Program-made: the position numbers and the translations under genes | In this document: piece by piece, positions 1-7,553 of the stretch | Position numbering within the stretch: position 1 is the first letter of the stretch | How the letters are laid out: every line of letters starts with the position of its first letter | Notes under the pieces: model-generated | The model's database searches: none | What the model was told of the DNA's origin: nothing | The model's input: the letters and a program-made list of their open reading frames with translations, nothing else | Assembly (NCBI GenBank): GCA_900316495.1 | Contig: ONDC01000007.1 | Location: 1 to 34,618, forward strand | Direction of reading: 5' to 3' | Source of the DNA: an uncultured Eubacteriales bacterium | GTDB lineage: Bacteria > Bacillota > Clostridia > Oscillospirales > Acutalibacteraceae | DNA: 34,618 bases

Positions 1-253
1 GCGTATTCGGGAAGAATCATTCAGGCTGCCCCTCAGAGAGCGAAGTCCACGGCTGCAAGGCTTTGCGGGTGAATGCGGAATGACGGCCGCCCGATATTTC
101 CGCAAGGAAAGGCGCTCCGACGATGAGCCGGACGTGAGTCAAGCGTTAATTGACAAATCAAGCTGGCTCGTTGTTCCCTGCGGAACATAGGGCAACAAGG
201 GTGGTACCGCGGCTCTGTCGTCCCTGTATTTCAGGGATAACGGGGCTTTTTTT
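1..253 (+). promoter_or_regulatory. T-box leader of alaS (tRNA-Ala sensing)
   Basis: The conserved T-box bulge sequence AGGGTGGTACCGCG lies at 198-211, just ahead of an intrinsic terminator. The four bases that pair with the uncharged tRNA acceptor end read TGGT. The variable base T fits an A discriminator, as in tRNA-Ala. Upstream, the stem I distal signature (CAGAGAGCGA ... GGCTGCAAG, about 34-60) is visible. The stem I base probably pairs TAT-CGGG (4-11) with CCCG-ATA (90-96). A GCC at 86-88 on the 3' side is a candidate alanine specifier, but this placement is inferred. The promoter and first bases of the leader are outside the window. In this family, uncharged tRNA stabilises the antiterminator and lets alaS be transcribed. 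Confidence 0.9.
212..253 (+). terminator. T-box regulated intrinsic terminator
   Basis: A 15-bp stem (212-226 with 232-246, one mismatch and some G-U pairs) closes a 5-nt loop and is followed by seven T residues (247-253). The 5' arm starts at the 3' edge of the T-box sequence, so terminator and antiterminator are mutually exclusive, as expected for a T-box switch. Confidence 0.88.
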
Positions 254-302
254 GCGCTGCGAAAACCTGCTATTTATTTTTTGAAAGGATGACCGAAAAA
301 CC

Positions 303-2939
303 ATGGAATGGACAGGACTTAACGAACTGAGAGAAAAATATCTCTCCTTCTTCGAGAGCAAGGGACATCTGCGTCTCCCCAGCTTCTCGCTCATTCCCAA
401 GAATGACAACAGCTTATTGCTTATCAACTCCGGCATGGCGCCGATGAAGAAGTACTTCACAGGCGAGATCACGCCTCCCCGTAAGCGGGTCACTACCTGC
501 CAGAAGTGCATCCGCACGCCCGACATCGAGCGCGTGGGCATTACCGCCCGTCACGGCACATTCTTTGAAATGTTAGGTAATTTCTCATTCGGCGATTACT
601 TCAAGCACGAGGCAACCTCGTGGGCGTGGGAATTCCTGACCAAGACGCTCGAGATGGATGTGGATTGCCTGTGGGTCTCCATCTATGAGGACGACGACGA
701 GGCGTTCCAGATCTGGACGGAGGAGGTCGGTGTTTCCCCCGATAGAATCGTCAGACTCGGCAAGGAGGACAACTTCTGGGAGCACGGCGAAGGTCCCTGC
801 GGCCCCTGTTCCGAAATCTACTTTGACCGCGGCGAGGAATACGGCTGCGGCAAGGAGACCTGTGGCGTGGGCTGCGACTGCGACCGATACGTGGAAATTT
901 GGAACAACGTCTTCACCCAGTTCGATTCTGACGGCAAGGGAACCTACACCCCCCTTGACCATCCGAACATCGACACCGGTATGGGTCTGGAGCGTCTTGC
1001 CTGTGTGGTGCAGGGCGTTGACAACCTCTTCCTCGTCGATACCGTGCAGAATATCATGAAGCATATCAGCGAAATCGCCGGTGTGAAATACGGCGACGAT
1101 CCCAAGACCGACATTTCCCTCCGCGTTATCACCGACCACATCCGCTCCACCACCTTCATGATCGGCGACGGCGTCATGCCCTCCAACAACGGCCGCGGCT
1201 ACGTGCTGCGCAGACTTCTCCGTCGTGCGGCACGTCACGGAAGATTGCTCGGCATTGACAGAATGTTCCTCACCGAAGTCTGCGACACGGTGATTCACGA
1301 GAACGAGAGCGCCTATCCCGAACTGAAGGACAAGCGCGATTTTATACACAATGTCATAGCCACCGAGGAAGCCAATTTTGCCAAGACGATCGATCAGGGC
1401 ATGAAGATTTTAGAGGATTTTGTAGCCGATCACGATGGCGACACCCTCAGCGGCGAGGCGGCGTTCAAGCTGCAGGACACCTACGGATTCCCGATTGACC
1501 TGACGGTGGAGATTTTAGCCGACAAGGGCATGAAGGTGGACGTGGACAGCTTCCGCCAGATTTACAATGATTACCGCTTAAAGACCAAGATGGCGGGCGT
1601 TCATGCCACCACAGAAGCGTGGAAGGGCGACGCCGACCTCTTCAAGGATATGGAGGCGACCAAATTCCTCGGCTACACCGAGAGCGAATGCGATGCGAAG
1701 GTGCTTGCCATTGTCTCCGGCGGTGAGCTTACCGACAGCGCAAGCGAGGGCGAGGAAGCCATTGTCGTCCTTGACAGCACGGTGTGCTACGCCGAGAGCG
1801 GCGGTCAGGTGGGCGACGTCGGAACCATTTCCGGCGAAGGCGTGAATGTGACTGTCGAAAACACCACCAAGAATACTTCCGGCGTGTTCCTGCACACCTG
1901 CAAGGTGACGGAAGGACAGATTTCCGTAGGCAATACCGTCAGGGTCGCTTACGATAACGAAACCAGAATGGCGACACGCCGCAACCACACGGCGGCGCAT
2001 TTGCTGCAGGCGGCGCTGCGCAAAGTGCTCGGCACACACGTCGAGCAGGCGGGTCAGCTCGTCAACAGCGACACGGTGAGATTCGACTTCACCCATTTCT
2101 CGGCACTGACAGCCGAGGAGCTTGCCAGAGTGGAAGCCCTTGTCAACGCTGAAATTCTCGGCGCGGTTGAGGTCATCAATGTCGAAATGCCGATAGACGA
2201 AGCAAAGCAGCTCGGCGCCATGGCTTTGTTCGGGGAGAAGTACGGCGACGTCGTACGCGTTGTGCGCGCGGCGGACGATTTCTCCATTGAGCTTTGCGGA
2301 GGCACGCATGTGGACAACACCGCGAAGCTGGGTCTTTTCAAGATCAGATCCGAATCCTCCGTAGCTGCCGGAGTGAGAAGAATAGAAGCCGTGACCGGCG
2401 CGAACGTTCTCACCATGCTCAATGAAGCGCTTGCCACCATCAGCGATACGGCTGCCGCCATGAAGCTGAACAACCCGGCGGAACTTGTCAGCAAGGGCGC
2501 TTCCATGACCGCACAGCTGAAGGAGAAGGACAGACAGATCGAGCAGCTTTCCTCTAAGCTCGCCGCTATCGAGGTGGATTCTCTGGTAGAGAATGCCGCT
2601 TGCGTCGGCGACACTAAGCTGGTCGTCAAAAAATTTGAGGGCGTGAAGCCGGACGAGCTGCGTACGATGGGCGACAAGGTGCGCGATAAGTGCGCAGACA
2701 GTGTGGCTGTATTCGCATCGGTCAACGGCGAAAAGGGAACCATTTTCGTCGCGGTCGGCAAGGAGGCTCTCGCGAAGGGCGCGAACGCGGGCAAGATCGT
2801 CAAGGCGGTCGCACAGGTCACTGGCGGCAACGGTGGCGGCAAGCCGGACAACGCCATGGCGGGCGCAAAGGATCTTTCCAAGCTGGACGAGGCGCTGGCG
2901 AAGGCGCAGGAAATCGTAGCGGAATTTATTAATCAATAA
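303..2939 (+). CDS. alaS: Alanine--tRNA ligase
   Basis: Class II aminoacyl-tRNA synthetase that charges tRNA-Ala in the cytoplasm. The 878 residues match the usual full length. The N-terminus (ELREKYLSFFESKGH) is the standard AlaRS catalytic-domain start. A Cys-rich segment (CGKETCGVGCDCDRY) near residue 185-198 is a feature common in AlaRS. The editing domain carries HTAAH (HxxxH) and CGGTH (CxxxH), which form its zinc site. The C-terminus has the Gly-rich DHHA1/C-Ala signature GGNGGGKPDNAMAGA. The ATG at 303 follows GAAAGGATG at a suitable distance. The T-box leader directly upstream gives independent support for amino-acid identity and regulation. The gene appears intact and monocistronic, with a strong terminator 25 bp downstream. 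Confidence 0.98.
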   Translation: MEWTGLNELREKYLSFFESKGHLRLPSFSLIPKNDNSLLLINSGMAPMKKYFTGEITPPRKRVTTCQKCIRTPDIERVGITARHGTFFEMLGNFSFGDYFKHEATSWAWEFLTKTLEMDVDCLWVSIYEDDDEAFQIWTEEVGVSPDRIVRLGKEDNFWEHGEGPCGPCSEIYFDRGEEYGCGKETCGVGCDCDRYVEIWNNVFTQFDSDGKGTYTPLDHPNIDTGMGLERLACVVQGVDNLFLVDTVQNIMKHISEIAGVKYGDDPKTDISLRVITDHIRSTTFMIGDGVMPSNNGRGYVLRRLLRRAARHGRLLGIDRMFLTEVCDTVIHENESAYPELKDKRDFIHNVIATEEANFAKTIDQGMKILEDFVADHDGDTLSGEAAFKLQDTYGFPIDLTVEILADKGMKVDVDSFRQIYNDYRLKTKMAGVHATTEAWKGDADLFKDMEATKFLGYTESECDAKVLAIVSGGELTDSASEGEEAIVVLDSTVCYAESGGQVGDVGTISGEGVNVTVENTTKNTSGVFLHTCKVTEGQISVGNTVRVAYDNETRMATRRNHTAAHLLQAALRKVLGTHVEQAGQLVNSDTVRFDFTHFSALTAEELARVEALVNAEILGAVEVINVEMPIDEAKQLGAMALFGEKYGDVVRVVRAADDFSIELCGGTHVDNTAKLGLFKIRSESSVAAGVRRIEAVTGANVLTMLNEALATISDTAAAMKLNNPAELVSKGASMTAQLKEKDRQIEQLSSKLAAIEVDSLVENAACVGDTKLVVKKFEGVKPDELRTMGDKVRDKCADSVAVFASVNGEKGTIFVAVGKEALAKGANAGKIVKAVAQVTGGNGGGKPDNAMAGAKDLSKLDEALAKAQEIVAEFINQ

Positions 2940-2963
2940 AAGAGGATAACCCGAAAATAGGAT

Positions 2964-3016
2964 AACCCGCATTGCCATTACGGTTGAAATGACCGTCAGG
3001 CAATGCGGGTTTTATT
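2964..3016 (+). terminator. Intrinsic terminator of alaS
   Basis: The 11-bp perfect stem CCCGCATTGCC (2966-2976) / GGCAATGCGGG (2999-3009) contains an inner ACGGT/ACCGT stem and is followed by TTTTATTT. Just before it, AGGATAACCCG occurs twice (2943-2953 and 2959-2969), a 16-bp-spaced direct repeat between the stop codon and the hairpin. The convergent gene ends at 3046, so the hairpin separates the two units. Confidence 0.88.
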
Positions 3017-3045
3017 TGTAGATATGTAGGTAGCGGAGAATGATG

Positions 3046-5199
3046 TTACGGCTTGCTGAAAGCCCAGAGATTGCGTATCTGACCTTTTATGTCACTGTAT
3101 TTCCACAGCTTTTCAGAATTAATATAGCTGTTGGAGTCATTGTTTTCAGAATTAATATAGCTGTTGGAGTCATTGACCTTGATCTTTCCGTCGACATAAT
3201 CGGTGAACACAATGTAATGACCATAGATGGTGAAGTCTCCTTTCCCCATAATGGCGATCATAGGATGACCTTTTGCAAGCTGTTTTTTTATGGCGGTCTC
3301 GTTGTTGGAAACCGTAGTCACCTTCATACCGAGCGTGACCCCGCCTTTGCTCATCAAACTCCAGGAGGATCCGCTGCCCGGAATGCAGTAGCCCTCCTTG
3401 ATGGCAAACTGAGCGAGCTTGCGGGGGGTGAGAGTGGTGTCGTTGAGCAGGTACATTGCCACCATCGAAAGGGCAGTCGGCCCGCAGCCGCTTGTGCCTA
3501 TGCAGCCCTTGCCGTATTTGTCATAGCCCCAGCGTTCGTCCCACTGCATGAACAGCGGAACGGTCTTGCTGTTCTTGTATTCCGTCAGGTTGAAGGTCAC
3601 ATTCTTGTAGCTGTCCTTCCGGATGGGATAATTCAGCACAAACGAGGCGGCCTCCTTGTTGCGTCCAAGCAGGCTCACCAGATAAGACGGATAGCCGGTT
3701 GTGTCGATGGTGACAGTAATGACATCCGATGTCACCTTTTTGCCGACGTTGTCCGAAACGACGCATTTAACCTTCATATTATGCCACGATGCTTCCGAAA
3801 TGCCGCTTACGCTCTCGGAGGCATTGCCGCCGAATCTGCTCCATGAGGATTCGCCGTCTTTTTTTATGTACCACTGATATTTCAAGCCGATGCCGGAGGC
3901 GGTCAGCTTGAAGTCGGCGCTTGTCTGTATCTTGACGCACACGTCGGTCGGCTGCGTGGTAATGCTCAGCGGAGCGTTGACGGTGATTTTGGCGGGAACC
4001 GTTTCCACAGTGCGGTCGACGTTCCCGGTGACGACGCACTTGATCAACATGCCTTCCCATGTGCGGTTGACTCTCGCGGTTGTCTCGGGAGTGGTGCGAT
4101 CGTCCCACTTGTTCCATTCCGTCTGTCCGACCTTTTTGTAGTACCAGCGGTATTTGACGTCGAGTCCGGTTGCCTCGGTTTTGAAGGTCACCGTGCTGCC
4201 GAGGTCAAGTGTCGAGTCTTCCGGCTGCGTAATGACGGTGAGTGGAGCGTCCACACTGACGGTGAGGCTTTCGGATGTCACGGATGCGTTTGTGCTGTCG
4301 GTGATGACGCACTGCAGCCGCATGCCGTCCCACGTTCTGTTGGCGACGGCGGCAGTGACTGCCGAGGTATGCCCTTTCCACAGCGTCCAGAAGGCGGCGT
4401 CCTTCTTTTTGAAGTACCACTGGTATTTCAGACCCACGCCTACTGCCTTGACCGCAAATGTTGTTTCCTCTCCCAGTACCGCGACGGTGTCGGCGGGCTG
4501 GCGGACAATTTGCAGCGGACCGGTGATTCTGACCCTGGCCGGCTCCGAAACGACGGTCTTCCCCTCGCTGTCGGAGATCTGACACCGGACGAGCATGCCG
4601 TCCCATGTCACATTGGCGCGAGCGGAGGTTTTGGCGGTGGTGTGTCCGTTCCATAAGACCCAGTCGTTGGAATAGTCCTTCTTGACATACCACTGGTATT
4701 TCAGACCGCTGCCTACCGCCTTGACAGTGAAAACGGTGACCGCACCCGACTCTGTGCTGACGGAGATCGGATGGCGCACGATCTGCAGCGGAGCCTGGAT
4801 ACTGACCCTTGCGGCATCTGAAACGACAGTGTTCCCCTTGCCGTCGGTGATTTCGCACCGGACGAGCATACCGTCCCAGGTGACGTTGGCGGGAGCGGAG
4901 GTCTTGGCGGTGGTGTGTCCGTTCCATAAGACCCAGTTGTCGGAATAGTCCTTTTTGACATACCACTGGTATTTCAGATCGCTTCCGGTAGCTTTCACAA
5001 GAAATGTGACAATCTGCGCCGGCTCCGCAGTGACGTCGGCGGGCTGGGATGTGATCGTGACAGCCGCATTGGCTCCGGAGGTGACAGCGCTGCCTGCCCA
5101 CGCACCTGAGGCGGATACAGTCGGAGCCTTTGGCAGAACTGCCATGCCGAGCAGCATGGACAATGCCGCTGCACCGGCGAGGATCCTTTTCTTAAGCAT
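3046..5199 (-). CDS. Secreted protein: five Ig-like modules plus C39-like cysteine peptidase domain
   Basis: Predicted exported protein of 717 residues from the ATG at 5199, which gives the signal peptide start MLKKRILAGAAALSMLLGM; an ATG at 5232 would add 11 residues and fits a signal peptide less well. Five Ig-like modules of about 91 residues (about 48-499) share YQWY in strand C and WDGM..RC near strand F. The C-terminal domain (about 545-717) looks like the peptidase C39_2 family: Gln in MQWDERWG (552), Cys in SGCGPTALSM (572), His in YGHYIVFTDY (661) and an Asp/Asn in VNDSNS (676-677). These papain-fold enzymes cut peptides or isopeptides, but the substrate is unknown. An exact 33-bp tandem duplication sits next to the last motif. 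A consensus promoter lies at 5356-5384. Domain calls are strong; activity is inferred. Confidence 0.88.
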   Translation of the reverse strand: MLKKRILAGAAALSMLLGMAVLPKAPTVSASGAWAGSAVTSGANAAVTITSQPADVTAEPAQIVTFLVKATGSDLKYQWYVKKDYSDNWVLWNGHTTAKTSAPANVTWDGMLVRCEITDGKGNTVVSDAARVSIQAPLQIVRHPISVSTESGAVTVFTVKAVGSGLKYQWYVKKDYSNDWVLWNGHTTAKTSARANVTWDGMLVRCQISDSEGKTVVSEPARVRITGPLQIVRQPADTVAVLGEETTFAVKAVGVGLKYQWYFKKKDAAFWTLWKGHTSAVTAAVANRTWDGMRLQCVITDSTNASVTSESLTVSVDAPLTVITQPEDSTLDLGSTVTFKTEATGLDVKYRWYYKKVGQTEWNKWDDRTTPETTARVNRTWEGMLIKCVVTGNVDRTVETVPAKITVNAPLSITTQPTDVCVKIQTSADFKLTASGIGLKYQWYIKKDGESSWSRFGGNASESVSGISEASWHNMKVKCVVSDNVGKKVTSDVITVTIDTTGYPSYLVSLLGRNKEAASFVLNYPIRKDSYKNVTFNLTEYKNSKTVPLFMQWDERWGYDKYGKGCIGTSGCGPTALSMVAMYLLNDTTLTPRKLAQFAIKEGYCIPGSGSSWSLMSKGGVTLGMKVTTVSNNETAIKKQLAKGHPMIAIMGKGDFTIYGHYIVFTDYVDGKIKVNDSNSYINSENNDSNSYINSEKLWKYSDIKGQIRNLWAFSKP
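3110..3175. repeat. Perfect 33-bp tandem duplication inside the C39-like domain
   Basis: Positions 3110-3142 and 3143-3175 are identical over 33 bp. On the minus strand the unit encodes 11 residues (NDSNSYINSEN), so the reading frame is kept. It directly follows the His-containing strand and duplicates the VNDSNS segment where the third catalytic residue is expected. Confidence 0.95.
4500..5033. repeat. 273-bp tandem duplication encoding Ig modules 1 and 2
   Basis: About 4500-4760 and 4773-5033 are nearly identical at a 273-bp (91-codon) offset. Long shared stretches include the segment covering GTGTCCGTTCCATAAGACCC (4641-4660 and 4914-4933). Modules 3-5 of the same gene are far more diverged, so this duplication is the youngest in the array. 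Confidence 0.85.
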
Positions 5200-5355
5200 G
5201 TCTTTTCTCTTCAAAAATACGCACCTACTCATTAATATTGGAATGATTTTTTCGGAAGCGATGAATGCACGGATTCTTCATTTCCTTGGATTGTCCTATA
5301 CTAAAAAAGAATGGTTTCCGGATTTGCTCTGAAAAACCGATGACGCTATTGGGAA

Positions 5356-5384
5356 ATTATAACAGAAATATTACAAATTGTCAA
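5356..5384 (-). promoter_or_regulatory. Consensus SigA-type promoter for the Ig/C39 gene
   Basis: On the minus strand TTGACA (5384-5379), a 17-bp spacer, and TATAAT (5361-5356). Both hexamers match consensus. Predicted start near 5349 gives a leader of about 150 nt. Confidence 0.8.
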
Positions 5385-5555
5385 TTCCAATTCATGAGGT
5401 CTATTTTTGTGCGGTATACTCAAAATACAAGGAGCATTATGACATATAATGCCGTATATAGAATTTAAGACGATATTTTACAAATATAAAGAGACAGAGA
5501 GCGCTTTTTTGATGTGCTTTCGACAAGGAATCCCTTTGGTCGCAAACAACACATA

Positions 5556-5584
5556 TTGACAAAAGCATGCGGTCGGAATATAAT
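5556..5584 (+). promoter_or_regulatory. Consensus SigA-type promoter for the flavodoxin-fold reductase gene
   Basis: TTGACA (5556-5561), a 17-bp spacer, and TATAAT (5579-5584), both perfect. Transcription would start near 5591, leaving a leader of about 170 nt before the ATG at 5761. Confidence 0.8.
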
Positions 5585-5725
5585 AACGTCAGTAGCGCAA
5601 AAGCGGTCTACAGGCACGCAGAGCTGCATTACAGGGAGTATAGTGAGAAGGAATTTGCCGAACCGGAGCTTGTTCAGAATGGTTTTTCTGACCGAGCCGG
5701 ATGGCAATCTGACCGGGACGCGATT

Positions 5726-5742
5726 TTCACCGAATCGGTGAA
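5726..5742. promoter_or_regulatory. 17-bp perfect palindrome abutting the RBS
   Basis: TTCACCGA (5726-5733) and TCGGTGAA (5735-5742) form a perfect inverted repeat around one base. It lies directly before the AAAAAAGGAGG ribosome binding site and 18 bp before the ATG at 5761. It could be an operator or an RNA hairpin that affects translation; the sequence does not decide which. Confidence 0.5.
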
Positions 5743-5760
5743 GAAAAAAGGAGGAAACTG

Positions 5761-6444
5761 ATGAAAATACTTGTTTTGAACGGTAGCCCAAAGAGAGACA
5801 ACAGCGACGTGATGCACATTACCAATGCATTTCTTGAGGGGATGAATGAAACCGGGACGCAGGAGGTCACCATCATCCACGCGATCGACAGACATGTGGA
5901 ATACTGCACCGGCTGCTTTGCGTGTATGCACAACGGCGGCAGCTGTATGCACAACGACGACATGAAGGAAATTCTTGAGGAAATTCTCCGCAGCGATCTG
6001 CTGCTGCTCAGCTTCCCGCTGTACTGCTACGGCATGCCCGCTCCGCTGAAGGCGGTGATGGACCGCACGCTTCCGCTGTCGTCCATGGCAATGAGGAAGG
6101 TGGGCGACCGGTACGAGCATGTCGGACAGGCGGATTTCAGCAGGCTGAGATATATGATGATCTGCGGCTGCGGTTTCCCGAACAGCCGGCACAATTTCGA
6201 GCCTGCCGTTGCGCAGTTTCGGCTGATGTTCTGCGGAGACAGCACGGTGATGACGGTTCCCGAAAGTCCCATGTTCAGCGCGCCCGAAGCCGCCGAGGTG
6301 ACGGTTCCCAGACTGGCGCTTGTGCGGAAGGCGGGCAGTCAGTACGCGGAATCCGGCAGCATCGACGCCGAACTGCTCAGGGAAATATGTTCGCCCATGA
6401 TTCCCGAGGAGGTCTACGCCTCTATCGTGAACGGGGGAGTGTGA
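5761..6444 (+). CDS. NAD(P)H-dependent FMN reductase / flavodoxin-fold family protein
   Basis: Cytoplasmic flavoprotein of 227 residues with an FMN_red-type N-terminus: MKILVLNGSPKRDNSDV is the FMN phosphate-binding loop. It is followed by a Cys cluster C-TGC-FAC-MHNGGSC (about 45-64), seen in multimeric flavodoxin or iron-sulfur-flavoprotein-like reductases. PLYCYGMPAPLKAVMDR is the usual second FMN contact in this family. Such proteins reduce flavins, quinones or other small molecules; the substrate cannot be told from sequence. The ATG at 5761 has an excellent ribosome binding site (AAAGGAGG). It is a single-gene unit with its own consensus promoter, an adjacent palindrome and a downstream terminator, which suggests inducible expression. 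Family confidence is high, substrate unknown. Confidence 0.88.
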   Translation: MKILVLNGSPKRDNSDVMHITNAFLEGMNETGTQEVTIIHAIDRHVEYCTGCFACMHNGGSCMHNDDMKEILEEILRSDLLLLSFPLYCYGMPAPLKAVMDRTLPLSSMAMRKVGDRYEHVGQADFSRLRYMMICGCGFPNSRHNFEPAVAQFRLMFCGDSTVMTVPESPMFSAPEAAEVTVPRLALVRKAGSQYAESGSIDAELLREICSPMIPEEVYASIVNGGV

Positions 6445-6517
6445 GCCGTTTGACATTCCGGCAACTGACAAAGGCGCGGGGAATTCATACGGGGGTTATA
6501 AAACTTGTTACAGGATA

Positions 6518-6576
6518 AACCGGAACCGGGCAGAAGGCGCTCGTAAGAGTGACCCCCTGTCCGGTTCCGGTTTTCA
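6518..6576. terminator. Terminator between convergent genes
   Basis: A perfect 12-bp stem AACCGGAACCGG (6518-6529) / CCGGTTCCGGTT (6561-6572), extendable inward by GCAG/CTGT, is followed by TTTTCATCTT on the plus strand. It lies between the reductase gene and the oppositely oriented DUF3021 gene and probably ends the reductase transcript. Confidence 0.8.
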
Positions 6577-6580
6577 TCTT

Positions 6581-7024
6581 CTATTTCCGTTTTGAGCGGT
6601 TGATGTTGTTGAGCTTTTTAGTCTCCCGTTTGTAGTAAAAATACAGAGATAGCCATATCAGCACGCAGACGATCAGTATTCCGCCGCCCATCAGGAAGAT
6701 TTCTTTCCATGACGGTCTTATCCATCCCAAAAAGAGAGCGACCGGCAGAAAAACCGTTTCGATGACCGCAAAATGAAGGATGGTTGCGTAGGAAAGAGAA
6801 AGGTTGTTTTTTTCATAGAGCGACATGCCGCCCATGCCTACCGCTCCAAGAAGCGCGGAGAGCAAGGTCTGAACGGCATATGCCGCGGCGGGACTGCCAA
6901 CGCGTTTCAGCAGCTCCATTGAGCAGAACGGCCCGTTCGCGTCTGACGTGAGCAGTACCAACAGATTTCCGATGACGGCTCCTCCGAAAAAACCTATCAG
7001 CAGCCGACTGTACAGCTTTTTCAT
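6581..7024 (-). CDS. DUF3021-family membrane protein
   Basis: Small integral membrane protein of 147 residues with about four hydrophobic segments (around 7-25, 45-66, 79-99, 110-130) and a basic C-terminus (YYKRETKKLNNINRSKRK). It matches the DUF3021 pattern in length, topology and gene context: genes of this family typically sit directly after a LytTR regulator. Here the start overlaps the stop of the LytTR gene by 4 nt (ATGA), so translation is likely coupled. The family has no firmly established biochemical role. A plausible inference is a membrane partner that controls the LytTR protein. A second such pair lies at 32752-33640. Confidence 0.8.
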   Translation of the reverse strand: MKKLYSRLLIGFFGGAVIGNLLVLLTSDANGPFCSMELLKRVGSPAAAYAVQTLLSALLGAVGMGGMSLYEKNNLSLSYATILHFAVIETVFLPVALFLGWIRPSWKEIFLMGGGILIVCVLIWLSLYFYYKRETKKLNNINRSKRK

Positions 7025-7491
7025 GTTTCGTCGCCGCCTTTCAGGTAATCACGTATAACGGGGATATAGCGTCTTGAAGCGAAAACCATTTGATCGCCCT
7101 CCAGTTTGATCTTCAGTTCGCCGACAATGGAAAAATCAAAATACACCGCCTTGTCAAGATTGATGATTTCAAATCTTGAGATTCGCAGAAAGCCGCCGCC
7201 AAGCTGTGTGAATAATTCATTGATCGGGGCGGATGTCCGTATGATTCCGTCCGCAGTGGAGATATAGTTTTTCCTGTTCTGGCTGTAGATCCGGATGATG
7301 CTGTCGGTTCTGAGCCTGACGGTTCTTCCGCCGTCTGACGGCACGTCAATATAGCTGTGTTCTTTTTGAACAAGCCGTGCCATCAGCTCTTCCACCTGAC
7401 GGGAGCGTTCCGGAGCAGAGACCGTTATCTGTATGGCGTTTAATGAACTGTCCTCTTTGAAAACAACGGATACTTCGTAGGACAACTGCAC
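7021..7491 (-). CDS. LytTR-type DNA-binding transcriptional regulator
   Basis: Stand-alone LytTR regulator of 156 residues with no receiver domain. The C-terminal two thirds (about 45-150) follow the LytTR pattern: a strand in SYIDVPSDGG, DSIIRIYSQNRKNYISTADG, then the helix-turn GGGFLRISRFEIINLDKAVYF. The start is unusual: GTG at 7491 lies only 3 nt from AAGGAG, while the in-frame TTG six bases further in has a 9-nt spacing. No ATG fits. It is co-transcribed with the overlapping DUF3021 gene and follows the secreted-protein gene by 62 bp on the same strand, so all three may share the promoter at 8337-8365. The target promoter is unknown; autoregulation is possible. Confidence 0.85.
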   Translation of the reverse strand: MQLSYEVSVVFKEDSSLNAIQITVSAPERSRQVEELMARLVQKEHSYIDVPSDGGRTVRLRTDSIIRIYSQNRKNYISTADGIIRTSAPINELFTQLGGGFLRISRFEIINLDKAVYFDFSIVGELKIKLEGDQMVFASRRYIPVIRDYLKGGDET

Positions 7492-7553
7492 CAGCTCCTT
7501 GCGTAAGAGCCGACGGACAACGGATTCACCTGCCTCCGGCGGCTTGATTGGGA

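Larger units (their letters stand above)
5200..5760. other. Divergent intergenic region with two consensus promoters and no gene
   Basis: AT-rich spacer between the Ig/C39 gene (minus) and the reductase gene (plus). It contains back-to-back consensus promoters (5356-5384 minus, 5556-5584 plus), giving leaders of about 150 nt leftward and 170 nt rightward. Short open frames here lack coding character. A 17-bp palindrome precedes the rightward ribosome binding site. No RNA gene was recognised. Confidence 0.6.

Noticed and set aside
1578-2978. 466-codon open frame antisense to alaS (and others such as 585-1349 minus)
   Set aside because: It mirrors the third-codon bias of alaS, has His/Arg-rich composition, no family resemblance and no credible ribosome binding site; alaS is certain on the other strand.
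4205-5101. 298-codon frame inside the Ig/C39 gene on the same strand
   Set aside because: It repeats a low-complexity Arg/Gln/His-rich pattern with the 273-bp period of the Ig array, which is a frame shadow of the real gene.
5440-5469. Nine-codon frame with AAGGAG upstream in the divergent spacer
   Set aside because: Too short to judge and no convincing promoter directly upstream; probably chance.
5567-5761. 64-codon frame ending in TGATG overlap with the reductase start, a possible leader peptide
   Set aside because: Its ATG lies upstream of the consensus -10 hexamer (5579-5584), so it would not be in the transcript, and its composition does not look coding.
5674-6471. 265-codon frame antisense to the flavodoxin-fold reductase
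   Set aside because: His/Arg-rich shadow of a clear FMN_red gene that has its own promoter and RBS.
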